Origin: PALSA-1006 sp964571195 | GTDB lineage: Bacteria > Pseudomonadota > Gammaproteobacteria > Burkholderiales > Gallionellaceae | DNA length: 64,000 nucleotides | Assembly (NCBI GenBank): GCA_964571195.1 | Contig: CAZNAD010000006.1 | Location: forward strand, 62,001 to 126,000 | Reading direction: 5' to 3' | Shown here: positions 35,810 to 45,322 of the stretch, piece after piece | How positions within the stretch are numbered: position 1 is the first letter of the stretch | How the letters are laid out: every line of letters starts with the position of its first letter | The notes under the pieces: model-generated | Database searches by the model: none | Told to the model about the DNA's origin: nothing | The model's input: only the letters and a program-made list of their open reading frames with translations | Program-made: the position numbers and the translations under genes

Positions 35810-35992
35810 ATGATCTGAGTCAGCCTAAACTGATCGTTGAGGCATGCAAAAGCATGGCCGAAAATTGCGCTTTGCAGCAAGGCGACAGGCAGATATGGGT
35901 CGTTAGCAGCCGGATTGCATAGAGAGCATTTTTGAGTTTTATGTGATTGCTTTGTCCAAGGCTATTTGCTTTCGGCCAGCACTATGTGCTTT

Positions 35993-36060
35993 AACTTGCT
36001 GCGCAAGTTAGCCTACGCCGCAATCTAGTCCTACTGTTTCACAGTAGGAGATCGTGGTTC
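35993..36060 (+). repeat. double-hairpin intergenic repeat, copy 1
   Basis: Hairpin A is TAACTTGC-TGC-GCAAGTTA (35993-36011). It is followed by CCTACGCCGCAA and hairpin B, TCCTACTGT-TTC-ACAGTAGGA (36029-36049), then TGGTTCCGACA. The same arrangement recurs immediately downstream and, inverted, near 44.4 kb. Confidence 0.65.
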
Positions 36061-36064
36061 CGAC

Positions 36065-36128
36065 ATAACCTAAAGGTTAGTCTTCACCGCAACTTAGTAT
36101 TGCTGTTTTACAGCAATACTAAGTTGTC
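36065..36128 (+). repeat. double-hairpin intergenic repeat, copy 2, overlapping the proB stop
   Basis: Hairpin A is TAACCT-AA-AGGTTA, then GTCTTCACCGCAA, then hairpin B with a perfect 16-bp stem and a 3-base loop (36091-36125). The loop holds part of the proB stop codon (TAA on the minus strand, 36108-36110), so one arm is coding sequence and the other lies beyond the gene. Confidence 0.7.
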
Positions 36129-37226
36129 CCGATGTATCAACTCCCGCTCGTCGACGTAACCCAGGATATTCTCGATCTCACTGCTGGGGTGGCGGGCGAT
36201 GCGGCGGGCTTCGTCGGCGTTATAGTTGACCAGGCCGCGGGCGATGTCAGTGCCGTGCTCATCCAGGATGGCGACCACGGCACCACGCTGAAATTCTCCG
36301 CTGACTTCAGTGACCCCGATAGGGAGCAGACTCTTGCCCTCATTGCGCAGGGCGAGTACGGCTCCGGCATCGAGTTTGACCTTGCCGCTGACTTGCAGGT
36401 GGTCGGCCAGCCATTGTTTGCGGGCATCCAGTGCCAATGCCGGGGCGGTGAGCAGGGTGCCGATGCTTTCGCCCTGCAGTAGGCGGGGCAGCACATGGTG
36501 TTCGTGACCCGATGCGATGGCGGTATGGGCACCGCTGCGGGCGGCACGTTTGGCTGCCAGCACTTTGGTGATCATACCGCCGCGTCCGATGGAGCTGCCC
36601 GCTCCGCCCGCGATGGATTCCAGCCGTGCCTCGCCTGCCTGGGCGAGGCTGATGAGCGTGGCGTTGGGGTCTTTGCGCGGATCGGCGCTGAACAGGCCGG
36701 TCTGGTCGGTAAGGATGATGAGTGCGTCGGCTTCGATCAGGTTGGTGACCAGCGCGCCCAAGGTGTCGTTGTCGCCGAACTTGATCTCGTCGGTGACCAC
36801 GGTGTCGTTCTCGTTGATGATGGGGATGACACCAAGGGTGAGCAGGGTACGCAAGGTGGAGCGCGCGTTCAGGTAACGCTCGCGGTCGGCCAAGTCTGCG
36901 TGGGTGAGCAGTACCTGTGCGGCGCGCAGGCCGTGTTCGTTGAAGCAGTTCTCGTAGACCTGTACCAGCCCCATCTGGCCGACTGCGGCGGCAGCCTGTA
37001 GTTCATGTACCGCACTCGGGCGCTGCTTCCAGCCCAGACGCTGCATACCCTCGGCGATGGCACCGGAAGAGACCAGCACCACCTCGCAGCCGCGCGAGCG
37101 CAGGCTGGCGATCTGATGGGCCCAGTTGCCGATGGCCACCGTATCCAGCCCTTGCCCCTGGTTGGTCACGAGGCTGCTGCCGACTTTGACGACGATGCGT
37201 TGCGCTTGGGTGAGTACGGTTCTCAT
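36108..37226 (-). CDS. proB: glutamate 5-kinase
   Basis: Protein of 372 residues from the ATG at 37226 (MRTVLTQAQRIVVKVGSSLVT); the frame is open upstream through the end of obgE but that part is not ProB. An amino-acid kinase domain (VVLVSSGAIAEGM, NENDTVVTDEIKFGDND) is followed by a C-terminal PUA domain, the normal architecture. It phosphorylates glutamate in the first step of proline synthesis and is usually inhibited by proline. The start lies 10 bases after the obgE stop. Its last residues NLVLL form one arm of a long hairpin repeat. Confidence 0.95.
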   Translation of the reverse strand: MRTVLTQAQRIVVKVGSSLVTNQGQGLDTVAIGNWAHQIASLRSRGCEVVLVSSGAIAEGMQRLGWKQRPSAVHELQAAAAVGQMGLVQVYENCFNEHGLRAAQVLLTHADLADRERYLNARSTLRTLLTLGVIPIINENDTVVTDEIKFGDNDTLGALVTNLIEADALIILTDQTGLFSADPRKDPNATLISLAQAGEARLESIAGGAGSSIGRGGMITKVLAAKRAARSGAHTAIASGHEHHVLPRLLQGESIGTLLTAPALALDARKQWLADHLQVSGKVKLDAGAVLALRNEGKSLLPIGVTEVSGEFQRGAVVAILDEHGTDIARGLVNYNADEARRIARHPSSEIENILGYVDERELIHRDNLVLL

Positions 37227-37236
37227 CGGGGAGGAC

Positions 37237-38307
37237 TTATTCTTCGTGTATGTTGATCTCGGATTCCTGGCCGCTTTCGGCGATTGCGTCGCGCTCCTGT
37301 TCGGCAAGCTGTTCCAGATGCTCCATGATAGCGTATGTCAGTTCTTTACAGCCATCGCCGTTGATGGCCGAGATGGCGAAATAGCGCGTGTCTCCGCCAA
37401 ATGCCTTGAGGAAGGCAGCGATCTTCTCCTCGCGTTCCGGCAACAGGTCGAGTTTGTTCAGAATCAGCCAGCGTGGTTTGAGGTACAGCGCCTCATCGTA
37501 TTTTCTCAGTTCGTTGAGGATGGCATGTGCCTCATGCACGGGATCGACACCTTCGTGCATCGGGGCGATATCCACCAGATGCAGCAACAGGCGGGTACGT
37601 GCCAGATGGCGCAGGAACTGGTGTCCCAAGCCCGCGCCTTCCGCTGCGCCCTCGATCAGGCCGGGGATGTCGGCGATGACGAAGCTCTTTTCCGCATCTA
37701 CACGCACCACCCCCAGATTCGGATGCAGTGTGGTGAAAGGGTAGTCGGCGACTTTGGGGCGCGCGGCGGAGACGGCGCGGATGAACGTCGATTTGCCCGC
37801 ATTGGGCATGCCCAGCAGGCCGACATCGGCCAGCACTTTTAATTCGAGCTGTAGTTCGCGGCGCTCACCTTCTTCGCCGGGCGTGCATTGGCGCGGGGTG
37901 CGGTTGGTGCTGGATTTGAAATGCAGGTTGCCCAAGCCGCCTTTGCCGCCTTTTGCCAGCAGCGCCTTTTCCCCGTCGTGGGCGAGGTCGGCGATCAACT
38001 CGCCGGTGTTGATGTCGGTGATGACCGTACCGACCGGCATACGCAGGATGACATCATCGGCACCTTTGCCGTAACAATCGGCTCCGCGACCCGATTCACC
38101 GTTCTTGGCGCGATGGTGGCGGGCGAAGCGGTAATCGACCAGGGTATTGATGTTGCGGTCGGCGACCGCGTAGACGCTGCCGCCCCAACCGCCGTCACCA
38201 CCGTCCGGGCCGCCCTTGGCGATGTATTTCTCACGACGAAAGCTGGCTGCGCCGTTGCCGCCGTCGCCCGCGATGACTTCGATCTTGGATTCGTCGATGA
38301 ATTTCAT
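37237..38307 (-). CDS. obgE: GTPase ObgE/CgtA
   Basis: Protein of 356 residues. The glycine-rich Obg fold (KGGPDGGDGGWGGSVY) occupies about 1-158, followed by a GTPase domain with G1 GMPNAGKST, G3 DIPGLIEGA and G4 NKLD. It binds the large ribosomal subunit and acts in ribosome assembly and stress control. The order rplU-rpmA-obgE-proB is the classic arrangement. A terminator lies between rpmA and obgE. Confidence 0.96.
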   Translation of the reverse strand: MKFIDESKIEVIAGDGGNGAASFRREKYIAKGGPDGGDGGWGGSVYAVADRNINTLVDYRFARHHRAKNGESGRGADCYGKGADDVILRMPVGTVITDINTGELIADLAHDGEKALLAKGGKGGLGNLHFKSSTNRTPRQCTPGEEGERRELQLELKVLADVGLLGMPNAGKSTFIRAVSAARPKVADYPFTTLHPNLGVVRVDAEKSFVIADIPGLIEGAAEGAGLGHQFLRHLARTRLLLHLVDIAPMHEGVDPVHEAHAILNELRKYDEALYLKPRWLILNKLDLLPEREEKIAAFLKAFGGDTRYFAISAINGDGCKELTYAIMEHLEQLAEQERDAIAESGQESEINIHEE

Positions 38308-38360
38308 ATGCCTTCAATACCGTTCGCCCTGAGTAGCCCGAGCAGCGGGCGTATCGAAGG

Positions 38361-38394
38361 GCTAAAACAAAAAAGCCCTACCGGTAAGTAGGGC
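38361..38394 (-). terminator. Rho-independent terminator after rpmA
   Basis: On the minus strand, GCCCTAC and GTAGGGC arms pair around a 6-base loop (38375-38394) and are followed by a T-rich run (TTTTTTGTTTT). It would end the rplU-rpmA transcript or attenuate read-through into obgE. Confidence 0.8.
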
Positions 38395-38417
38395 CTGTTG
38401 CACTTCGCCGGAAGCGG

Positions 38418-38675
38418 TTAAGCCGCGACGATGCTGACTGTCTTGCGTTTTGCTGCACCTTTGATGGCGAACACGACCTTGCCGGTGATCTTGGCAAACA
38501 AAGTGTGGTCTTTACCCATGCCGACGTTGTCGCCCGCGTGAATCTGTGTGCCGCGCTGGCGAATGATGATGCTGCCGGCGCTGATCAGTTCACCGCCGTA
38601 GCTTTTTACGCCAAGTCGTTTCGAGTGCGAGTCGCGGCCGTTACTGGTACTGCCGCCGCCTTTTTTCGATGCCAT
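38418..38675 (-). CDS. rpmA: 50S ribosomal protein L27
   Basis: Protein of 85 residues starting MASKKGGGSTSNGRDSHSK, the standard L27 N-terminus that reaches the peptidyl-transferase centre. IIRQRGTQIHAGDNVGMG follows. It lies 18 bases after rplU on the same strand with a clear ribosome site (AAGGAG). Confidence 0.97.
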   Translation of the reverse strand: MASKKGGGSTSNGRDSHSKRLGVKSYGGELISAGSIIIRQRGTQIHAGDNVGMGKDHTLFAKITGKVVFAIKGAAKRKTVSIVAA

Positions 38676-38693
38676 GTTATAGCTCCTTCAGAA

Positions 38694-39005
38694 TTAAGCC
38701 GAGATGCCGTCGATGCGGATCTCAGTGTAGTTTTGACGATGACCTTGATGCTTTTGATAGTGCTTACGACGGCGCATCTTGAAGATGCTGACCTTGTCGT
38801 GGCGGCCGTGGGAGACGATAGTCGCCTTGACGGAAGCGCCGCTCAACAGTGGCTTGCCGACAGATACCTTGTCGCCATTGCCGACCATCAGCACTTGATC
38901 CAACACAATCGCGCCGCCGACATCACCGGCGACGGTTTCAATCTTTAGGGTCTCGCCCTGATTAACGCGATATTGCTTACCACCGGTTTTGATTACTGCG
39001 TACAT
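38694..39005 (-). CDS. rplU: 50S ribosomal protein L21
   Basis: Protein of 103 residues from the ATG at 39005 (MYAVIKTGGKQYRVNQGE), preceded by GAGG; the frame extends upstream but not as L21. IFKMRRRKHYQKHQGHRQ and YTEIRIDGI are family signatures. First gene of rplU-rpmA. Confidence 0.97.
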   Translation of the reverse strand: MYAVIKTGGKQYRVNQGETLKIETVAGDVGGAIVLDQVLMVGNGDKVSVGKPLLSGASVKATIVSHGRHDKVSIFKMRRRKHYQKHQGHRQNYTEIRIDGISA

Positions 39006-39087
39006 AACGACCTCGCTTGAATGCGGTTTTACAGAGCCGCGCATTATACATATATCGGCCTAACCGTCAAAATCCTTTTTTAGGCTA

Positions 39088-40344
<1,257 letters not shown>

Positions 40345-40392
40345 ATGGATGGGGTGTGCGGAGGTTTAAGAAGTGGAGCTGGAAAAGTAACG

Positions 40393-40415
40393 GTTAAGCG
40401 GGAAAGACCCGCGCG
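40393..40415 (-). terminator. weak hairpin between trxA and rho
   Basis: GCGGG-TCTTT-CCCGC on the minus strand (40398-40412), followed by TTAACCGTTACTTTT. The stem is short and the T-run broken, so it is at best a partial terminator or a rho leader structure. Confidence 0.3.
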
Positions 40416-40501
40416 ACTGAACTATCTTGAATGTCTTGTGCTGTTAGTTATTGTGCTGCCGGGGACGAAACAGGAAAGTTGCAGGCGCGAGGTTAATGGG
40501 T

Positions 40502-40828
40502 TCAGATGTGGCTGTCAATAAACGCGGTGAGTTGGGATTTGGACACGGCACCGACTTTGGTGGCTTCGATGTTGCCGTTTTTGAACAGCATCAGTGTCGG
40601 GATGCCGCGCACACCGTATTTTTGAGGTGTCTGCTGGTTCTCGTCCACATTGAGTTTGGTGATGGTGATGCGTCCGGCGTATTCTTTGGCGACCTCGTCG
40701 AGGATGGGGGCGATCATGCGGCAGGGGCCACACCACTCAGCCCAATAATCGACCAATGTAGGCAAAGGCGCTTGCAGTACCTCTGCGGTAAAAGTGTCAT
40801 CGGTGACATAACGGATGTGTTCGCTCAT
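40502..40828 (-). CDS. trxA: thioredoxin
   Basis: Protein of 108 residues with the active site WAEWCGPCRMIAPI and the cis-proline loop RGIPTLMLF. Cytosolic disulfide reductase. Upstream of rho as in many proteobacteria. Confidence 0.97.
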   Translation of the reverse strand: MSEHIRYVTDDTFTAEVLQAPLPTLVDYWAEWCGPCRMIAPILDEVAKEYAGRITITKLNVDENQQTPQKYGVRGIPTLMLFKNGNIEATKVGAVSKSQLTAFIDSHI

Positions 40829-41051
40829 GTTTGATTCTCGCTGTAATTAGTAAATCGGAAAATGCTGCTGCGGAAGTAAATGGTGATGTGTCGCTAAAAT
40901 TCAAGCCGCATCCTAACGAAAAAATGTGCCGCTGTGAAGAAGAAATAAAAGACGATAATAATCAACATGAAAGACTGCATATTTGGCTGTTGTGTGGACT
41001 TGTGACGGGCAATATGCCGGATGTTTGAGGCTGATCGGGAGGTACTCTGGA

Positions 41052-41810
41052 TCACATCCGCCAGAGATAGAGCTTGGAATGATGCAGGTCTGCGGTGGCG
41101 ATGGTTTCGTGCGGGGGCTGATCGGGCACGGCGAAGGTGTTGCTGATGAACAGTGTGCCGGGACGCATCTCCTGTCTCGCTTTGTTCCACAGATCGGCCA
41201 TCGGTACGGGTGAAAGGTAGGCAAACACCACGTCATATCGGGACAGGTCACACTCCCATAGACTGCCCCAATGCACGCTACAGTTGCGGTAAGCACCGGA
41301 CTTCACACGCAACCAACTCCACAGGAATGGCAGCGGAGCGGCCTCCACGCCGTGATAGTGCCCGTGCGGGTTCGTCCGGGCAAGGTAGGTCAGCACCCCG
41401 CCGATACCGGAGCCGAGATCGACAAAAGTGAACGGTTCGGCAGGGAGCCTGCCTGCCAGTGCCTGCCATACTTTCTCGCTGGAGAGATAGAGCGGGACCT
41501 GGCTGCGGAAGGTGCTCCAATACACCACCAGCATGACCAGAAAGGCGACAAGGAAGAAAGTCGGTGCGAGCGAGAGCGATAAGGTCAGCAGCAGTGCCGG
41601 GACGAATAACAACTGGATCGGCAACCACCATCGGTCCATCTTGAGCAAATGGCTGAACAGGGCCGCCAGAACTCCGCACAGGAGCGCGAATGTCAGCGCC
41701 GACAGCCGTTGGCTGAGCATCTGCGTGATAATCGCCAGCACCACCGCCAGGCTTTGCAGAAGCAGGGCGAGTACCGCAGGGGGAAGCTTGCGGCGGCGGG
41801 TATCAGACAT
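41052..41810 (-). CDS. membrane-anchored class I SAM methyltransferase
   Basis: About 252 residues from the ATG at 41810 (MSDTRRRKLPP), which overlaps the end of the rquA-like gene by 8 bases. The N-terminal 100 residues hold three or four hydrophobic helices, followed by a Rossmann methyltransferase with motif I FVDLGSGIGGVLTYLA and YDVVFAYLSPVP. Substrate unknown. Coupling to a quinone methyltransferase-family gene and the membrane anchor suggest a lipophilic substrate, but that is inference. Confidence 0.8.
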   Translation of the reverse strand: MSDTRRRKLPPAVLALLLQSLAVVLAIITQMLSQRLSALTFALLCGVLAALFSHLLKMDRWWLPIQLLFVPALLLTLSLSLAPTFFLVAFLVMLVVYWSTFRSQVPLYLSSEKVWQALAGRLPAEPFTFVDLGSGIGGVLTYLARTNPHGHYHGVEAAPLPFLWSWLRVKSGAYRNCSVHWGSLWECDLSRYDVVFAYLSPVPMADLWNKARQEMRPGTLFISNTFAVPDQPPHETIATADLHHSKLYLWRM

Positions 41811-42519
41811 GGTATTCCACCACACGGTAATAGCCGCCGAATAGCGGAGTTTCGCTTTCCAGACGTATCGTCTTGTGCTGGCCTACCGCACAGCTTTGTA
41901 TCAAGGCATGCAGGTCGCCGTGCCAAAAGCCGGACAGGAACGGTTCCAGCTTTTCCTGCAACCAGCGCAACGGTGCGAAGCGGTGCAGGGGATGCCGACC
42001 TTGGTTGTGGCCGTATTCCGCGATCAGCAGGCGACCTCCGGGGCTTAATACACGCATCACTTCCGCCAGTGCCCGTGCGCGCGCATCGTTGGGCAGCTCA
42101 TGCAACAGGAAGAAAATGATTACGGTATCGAAACTGTTTGCGGCATAAGCCAGCGACTCCGCATCCATCTGCGCCATCGAGACTTGATCCGGCGCGCTCA
42201 GTTTGCCCCGGGTCGCGGCAAGCTGGATGCGGGCGACATCCATCACATGCAGTTGCTGCGCAGGAGCTGCCCGAAGCAGCGCCGGAGTCAGTGCACCATA
42301 GGCGCAGGTGAGTTGCAGGGTGCGTGTCGCGTGTCGTGCCGTGTAACGCCGCAGCACCTCGTTCAGGATGCGGCGATAGTGACCAAACAAGATCAGATCG
42401 ATGACCCAGTGGTGGTCGAAGAACCAGACGCCGCGCGGCGACAGGTAGGCCCACCAGTAATGGCGTGCCAGGTATTCGGGGATGCCGGCGGAGTGGTAGC
42501 GCCCGATGCCGTTGCCCAT
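41803..42519 (-). CDS. rquA: RquA-like rhodoquinone biosynthesis protein
   Basis: Protein of 238 residues. EYLARHYWWAYLSPRGVWFF, HHWVIDLILFGHYRRI and FFLLHELPNDARA are the characteristic stretches of RquA. The usual SAM-binding GxGxG is replaced by LTCAYGALT, as known for that family. RquA converts ubiquinone to rhodoquinone, a low-potential quinone used with fumarate reductase under low oxygen. The start overlaps the DJ-1-like gene stop. An ordinary methyltransferase paralogue is the alternative. Confidence 0.75.
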   Translation of the reverse strand: MGNGIGRYHSAGIPEYLARHYWWAYLSPRGVWFFDHHWVIDLILFGHYRRILNEVLRRYTARHATRTLQLTCAYGALTPALLRAAPAQQLHVMDVARIQLAATRGKLSAPDQVSMAQMDAESLAYAANSFDTVIIFFLLHELPNDARARALAEVMRVLSPGGRLLIAEYGHNQGRHPLHRFAPLRWLQEKLEPFLSGFWHGDLHALIQSCAVGQHKTIRLESETPLFGGYYRVVEYHV

Positions 42520-43061
42520 CAGCGTTGCAATCCGGCCTCGACCTCGGCACGGCGAGCCTGCCCGAGCAGAAGCTCAACCAGAGTCAGCGCGAAGTCTATT
42601 GCGGTGCCGGGGCCGCGCGAGGTGATGATGCGGCCGTCCACTACTACGGACGCCGTTTGCTGGTTTACCTGGGGGTAAGGCGCGAGTGCGCCGGGGAATG
42701 CGGTTGCTGTTCTGTCATCTAGCAGTCCGGCGGCGGCTAGTACCGACGGGGCGGCACAGATCGCAGCGATATGTTTCCCTTGGTCCGCCATCCGTCTGAG
42801 CAGGGAGGCGATGCGGGGGTCGGCTTTGAGATTGTTGGTACCGGGTTGTCCGCCGGGTAACACGATCATGTCGAATTCCTGTCGCAGCGCGGTTTCCAGC
42901 GTCATGTCCGGCAGCAATATCACGCCTCGGCTGGCGCGTACCGGCTGAGGATCAAGCCCCGCCGAGACCACATCGATCTTGGCGCGGCGCAAGATATCAA
43001 TCACCGTGACCGCTTCGATCTCTTCACAGCCTTGGGCGAGCGGAACCAGAACGCTGGGCAT
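42519..43061 (-). CDS. DJ-1/PfpI family protein (YajL/ThiJ-like)
   Basis: Protein of 180 residues with the DJ-1 fold. Nucleophile Cys102 is in AAICAAPSVLAAAGLL, with the supporting acidic pair at Glu13-Glu14 (GCEEIEAVTVIDILRR). Family members protect against oxidative and carbonyl stress; deglycase activity has been proposed but is disputed. It is followed at one-base overlap by the rquA-like gene. Confidence 0.9.
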   Translation of the reverse strand: MPSVLVPLAQGCEEIEAVTVIDILRRAKIDVVSAGLDPQPVRASRGVILLPDMTLETALRQEFDMIVLPGGQPGTNNLKADPRIASLLRRMADQGKHIAAICAAPSVLAAAGLLDDRTATAFPGALAPYPQVNQQTASVVVDGRIITSRGPGTAIDFALTLVELLLGQARRAEVEAGLQR

Positions 43062-43075
43062 GGATAACGCGCGGA

Positions 43076-43891
43076 TCAGAAATTGCCGACGAGTTGCACA
43101 CCCGAAAGGTCGGGGCCGAACATCGGCAGCAACACGAGCTTGTTGCCACGGAACGAGCGGTTATGCTCCACGACGTTTTTGCCGACCAGTGTGCCGATGA
43201 ATGCCGAAGCGGTCACATCGGAAGCAAAGTGAGCGTCGTTATACATACGCGCAACAGCCACCAGTCCGGCGGTGGAGTAGGCCGCATAACTCACCCAGGC
43301 CGCTTCGTAATGCGAGGCGAACACGGCAGCCAGCGTGAAGGCTTCCGTGGCATGTCCAGATGAAAACGAGGTGTTGTTGTTGAGACTGGTATAGCCCTGG
43401 AAATTGTGGATGCCCTGATTGTCACGGGGACGATAACGCGAGGTGGAAGTCTTGATCGTCTGGTTGATGGTTGCCGAGATCATGCTGGCGGCGATCAGGT
43501 CCTGGGAGACCTGTACGGTCTTCTCATCGCTGGTGATCGCGCCGACCAGGTAATAACCTCCCATCAGGCCGAAGGCATAGGTCTGCCCGAAGTTTTCCAC
43601 CTTGTTCAGCAGGTCGTGGGTGTCGTTGCCTCGCGGCTGTTTGCGCATGTAATCGCGCACCTCGGCATCGGCGACGACGGAGACTCCGGCGACAGCCAGC
43701 GCTGCCCAGCCCACCTTCTTCCAGTCTTGAGCCTCCCAGCGCGTTGGTGCGGTGAAGACGTATTTGTAATCTTCCACGATGACGGAGCCCAGTCCGGGCG
43801 TTTCGGCAGCGCGGGCAAGGTGTGCCGGGATCAGAGAGAGCGTGGCGCTACAGAGCAGTGCAGAGAGACAGTATCGGGAAGCAATTTTCAT
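43076..43891 (-). CDS. PAP2-superfamily phosphatase, periplasmic
   Basis: Protein of 271 residues with a signal peptide (about 1-28, ending near HLARAAE). The three phosphatase motifs are visible: KTSTSRYRPRD, SFSSGHATEAF and ARMYNDAHFASD. Acts on lipid or nucleotide phosphates at the membrane or in the periplasm; the specific substrate is unknown. The DJ-1 gene lies 14 bases downstream on the same strand. Confidence 0.87.
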   Translation of the reverse strand: MKIASRYCLSALLCSATLSLIPAHLARAAETPGLGSVIVEDYKYVFTAPTRWEAQDWKKVGWAALAVAGVSVVADAEVRDYMRKQPRGNDTHDLLNKVENFGQTYAFGLMGGYYLVGAITSDEKTVQVSQDLIAASMISATINQTIKTSTSRYRPRDNQGIHNFQGYTSLNNNTSFSSGHATEAFTLAAVFASHYEAAWVSYAAYSTAGLVAVARMYNDAHFASDVTASAFIGTLVGKNVVEHNRSFRGNKLVLLPMFGPDLSGVQLVGNF

Positions 43892-43898
43892 ATGGGGA

Positions 43899-44387
43899 TC
43901 AGTCGCGGAAATTTTGATATTGCAGGGGGAATTCGGTGATGGATTTCTTGATGAAGGCGATGGCGGCTTGCAGGTCGTCGCGGTTCTTGCCGGTGACGCG
44001 CACGGTGTCGCCCTGGATGCTGGCTTGCACCTTCATCTTGCTGTCCTTGATGAGCTTGACGATCTTCTTCGCCAATTCGGTTTCCACGCCCACCTTCACG
44101 GTGCAACTGCGCTTCACTTTATTGCCACTCACCTTTTCGACTTTATCGCTGATGTCCAGGCACTTGATATCCACGCCGCGCTTGGTCAGTCTGCCGTTGA
44201 GGATGTCCTGCACCTGATTCATCTGGAATTCGTTGTCGGCATGGACCGTCAGTACCAGTTCCACCTGCTCGACACGGGCGTCGGAACCCTTGAAGTCAAA
44301 GCGCGTGCTGACTTCCTTGTTGGTCTGCTCGACCGCGTTTTTCACTTCGGTCTTATCTACTTCTGAAACGATGTCGAAAGATGGCAT
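43899..44387 (-). CDS. yajQ: YajQ family protein (DUF520)
   Basis: Protein of 162 residues from the ATG at 44387 (MPSFDIVSEVD) preceded by AAGGAG. EVDKTEVKNAVEQTNKEV, STRFDFKGSD and VQASIQGDTVRVTGKNRDDLQ are diagnostic. YajQ homologues bind nucleotides and in Xanthomonas bind c-di-GMP as an effector, which fits a c-di-GMP-rich genome. Separated from the PAP2 gene by 7 bases. Confidence 0.95.
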   Translation of the reverse strand: MPSFDIVSEVDKTEVKNAVEQTNKEVSTRFDFKGSDARVEQVELVLTVHADNEFQMNQVQDILNGRLTKRGVDIKCLDISDKVEKVSGNKVKRSCTVKVGVETELAKKIVKLIKDSKMKVQASIQGDTVRVTGKNRDDLQAAIAFIKKSITEFPLQYQNFRD

Positions 44388-44397
44388 TGAAAATCTC

Positions 44398-44466
44398 CTT
44401 AAGAAATTAACCACAACACACCGCAACGAGGTGTGTTGCGGCGAAGACTTACCTTTAGGTTAGTCG
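44398..44466 (-). repeat. double-hairpin intergenic repeat, copy 3 (inverted)
   Basis: Read on the minus strand this matches the pair at 36.0-36.1 kb: TAACCTAAAGGT, then AAGTCTTCGCCGCAA, then a hairpin CAACACACC/GGTGTGTTG. The first TAA is the stop codon of ppnP, so the element begins exactly at the gene end. Confidence 0.65.
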
Positions 44467-44786
44467 GAGCCAAAACTGCAAACGTAATCGACCGCGCTCG
44501 CGCCGGTATGGATGTCGAAGCTGCTGTTCTCGGTCACTTTGAAGCTGCTGCCTGCGGCATAAGTCTTGAACGCGCTTTCTCCGGCGATTTTCACCGAGCA
44601 TTCGCCCGCAGTGATCTCCATCAGTTCCGGTACGCCGACGTTGAAGGTGAGCTGGCTATTCGGCAGCACCACGCCCACGGTCTTGCGCGAACCATCGGGG
44701 AAGAACACCGAGTGCGATACGCATTTCCCATCGAAGAATACGTTGGATTTTTTCCCGACGCTGACGTTATCGAATTTGTCTGACAT
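44460..44786 (-). CDS. ppnP: pyrimidine/purine nucleoside phosphorylase
   Basis: Protein of 108 residues of the YaiE/DUF1255 cupin family: SVFFPDGSRKTVGVVLPNSQLTFN, PELMEITAGECSVKI and YAAGSSFKV. E. coli PpnP phosphorolyses many nucleosides. A little longer than the E. coli protein at the N-terminus. The macro-domain gene on the same strand is 30 bases upstream. Confidence 0.92.
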   Translation of the reverse strand: MSDKFDNVSVGKKSNVFFDGKCVSHSVFFPDGSRKTVGVVLPNSQLTFNVGVPELMEITAGECSVKIAGESAFKTYAAGSSFKVTENSSFDIHTGASAVDYVCSFGSD

Positions 44787-44816
44787 GTTGAGTTTTCCTT
44801 GTTGATTGCGTGTTGA

Positions 44817-45305
44817 TTATTTGGGTTCGTTAGCTTTGACGCCTTTTTGATAGGTGACGTAGATGTACACCGGGATGCCAAGGTCACCGAGCTGTTTCTC
44901 GATCAGCGGCTTTACCTCGTTCCAATCCAGACCGCTCACGCCGCAGGCGAGACGCGGTAAAGCCAGGCTGCTGATTTTTTCTTTTTGCACCAAGCTGCGC
45001 AGTGCATGCAGCGCGTGGTTCACATGGCTGGGGCTGGCGTGGCCGGGCTTGCTGCCGTGTGCGTAAGCGGCATCTTGCGTGAACAGATTGACGAGGTAAC
45101 GTCCATCGGCACTCATCCATGTCCACAACTCGCCCGACTTGGGGTGCTGCGTCTGGCAGTAATGACGGAAATCCTTGTACATCGCCGGCATGCGCTCGCG
45201 TAACTGCAACGCCAAGCCGTGATGGAAGTCGTCGTTCGGTGCGACGCCTTGCGCGACGGCCTTGGCACCGCTCAACAGAATGTCACCGCTCAGCTCATGC
45301 AGCAT
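44817..45305 (-). CDS. macro-domain protein (ADP-ribose binding)
   Basis: Protein of 162 residues: GDILLSGAKAVAQGVAPNDDFHHGLALQLRE forms the first part of an ADP-ribose pocket and LALPRLACGVSGLDWNEVKPLIE is the conserved second part. Similar single-domain proteins act as ADP-ribose-1''-phosphate phosphatases or remove ADP-ribose from substrates. It lies between argG and ppnP on the same strand. Confidence 0.82.
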   Translation of the reverse strand: MLHELSGDILLSGAKAVAQGVAPNDDFHHGLALQLRERMPAMYKDFRHYCQTQHPKSGELWTWMSADGRYLVNLFTQDAAYAHGSKPGHASPSHVNHALHALRSLVQKEKISSLALPRLACGVSGLDWNEVKPLIEKQLGDLGIPVYIYVTYQKGVKANEPK

Positions 45306-45322
45306 GATGCCTCCTACAGTGT

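Noticed and set aside
35993..36128. CRISPR-like array
   Set aside because: Only two units, each with internal hairpins and no constant repeat/unique spacer pattern; better explained as an intergenic repeat family.
40831..41028. 65-codon frame between trxA and the methyltransferase
   Set aside because: No ribosome site, charged random composition and no known family.
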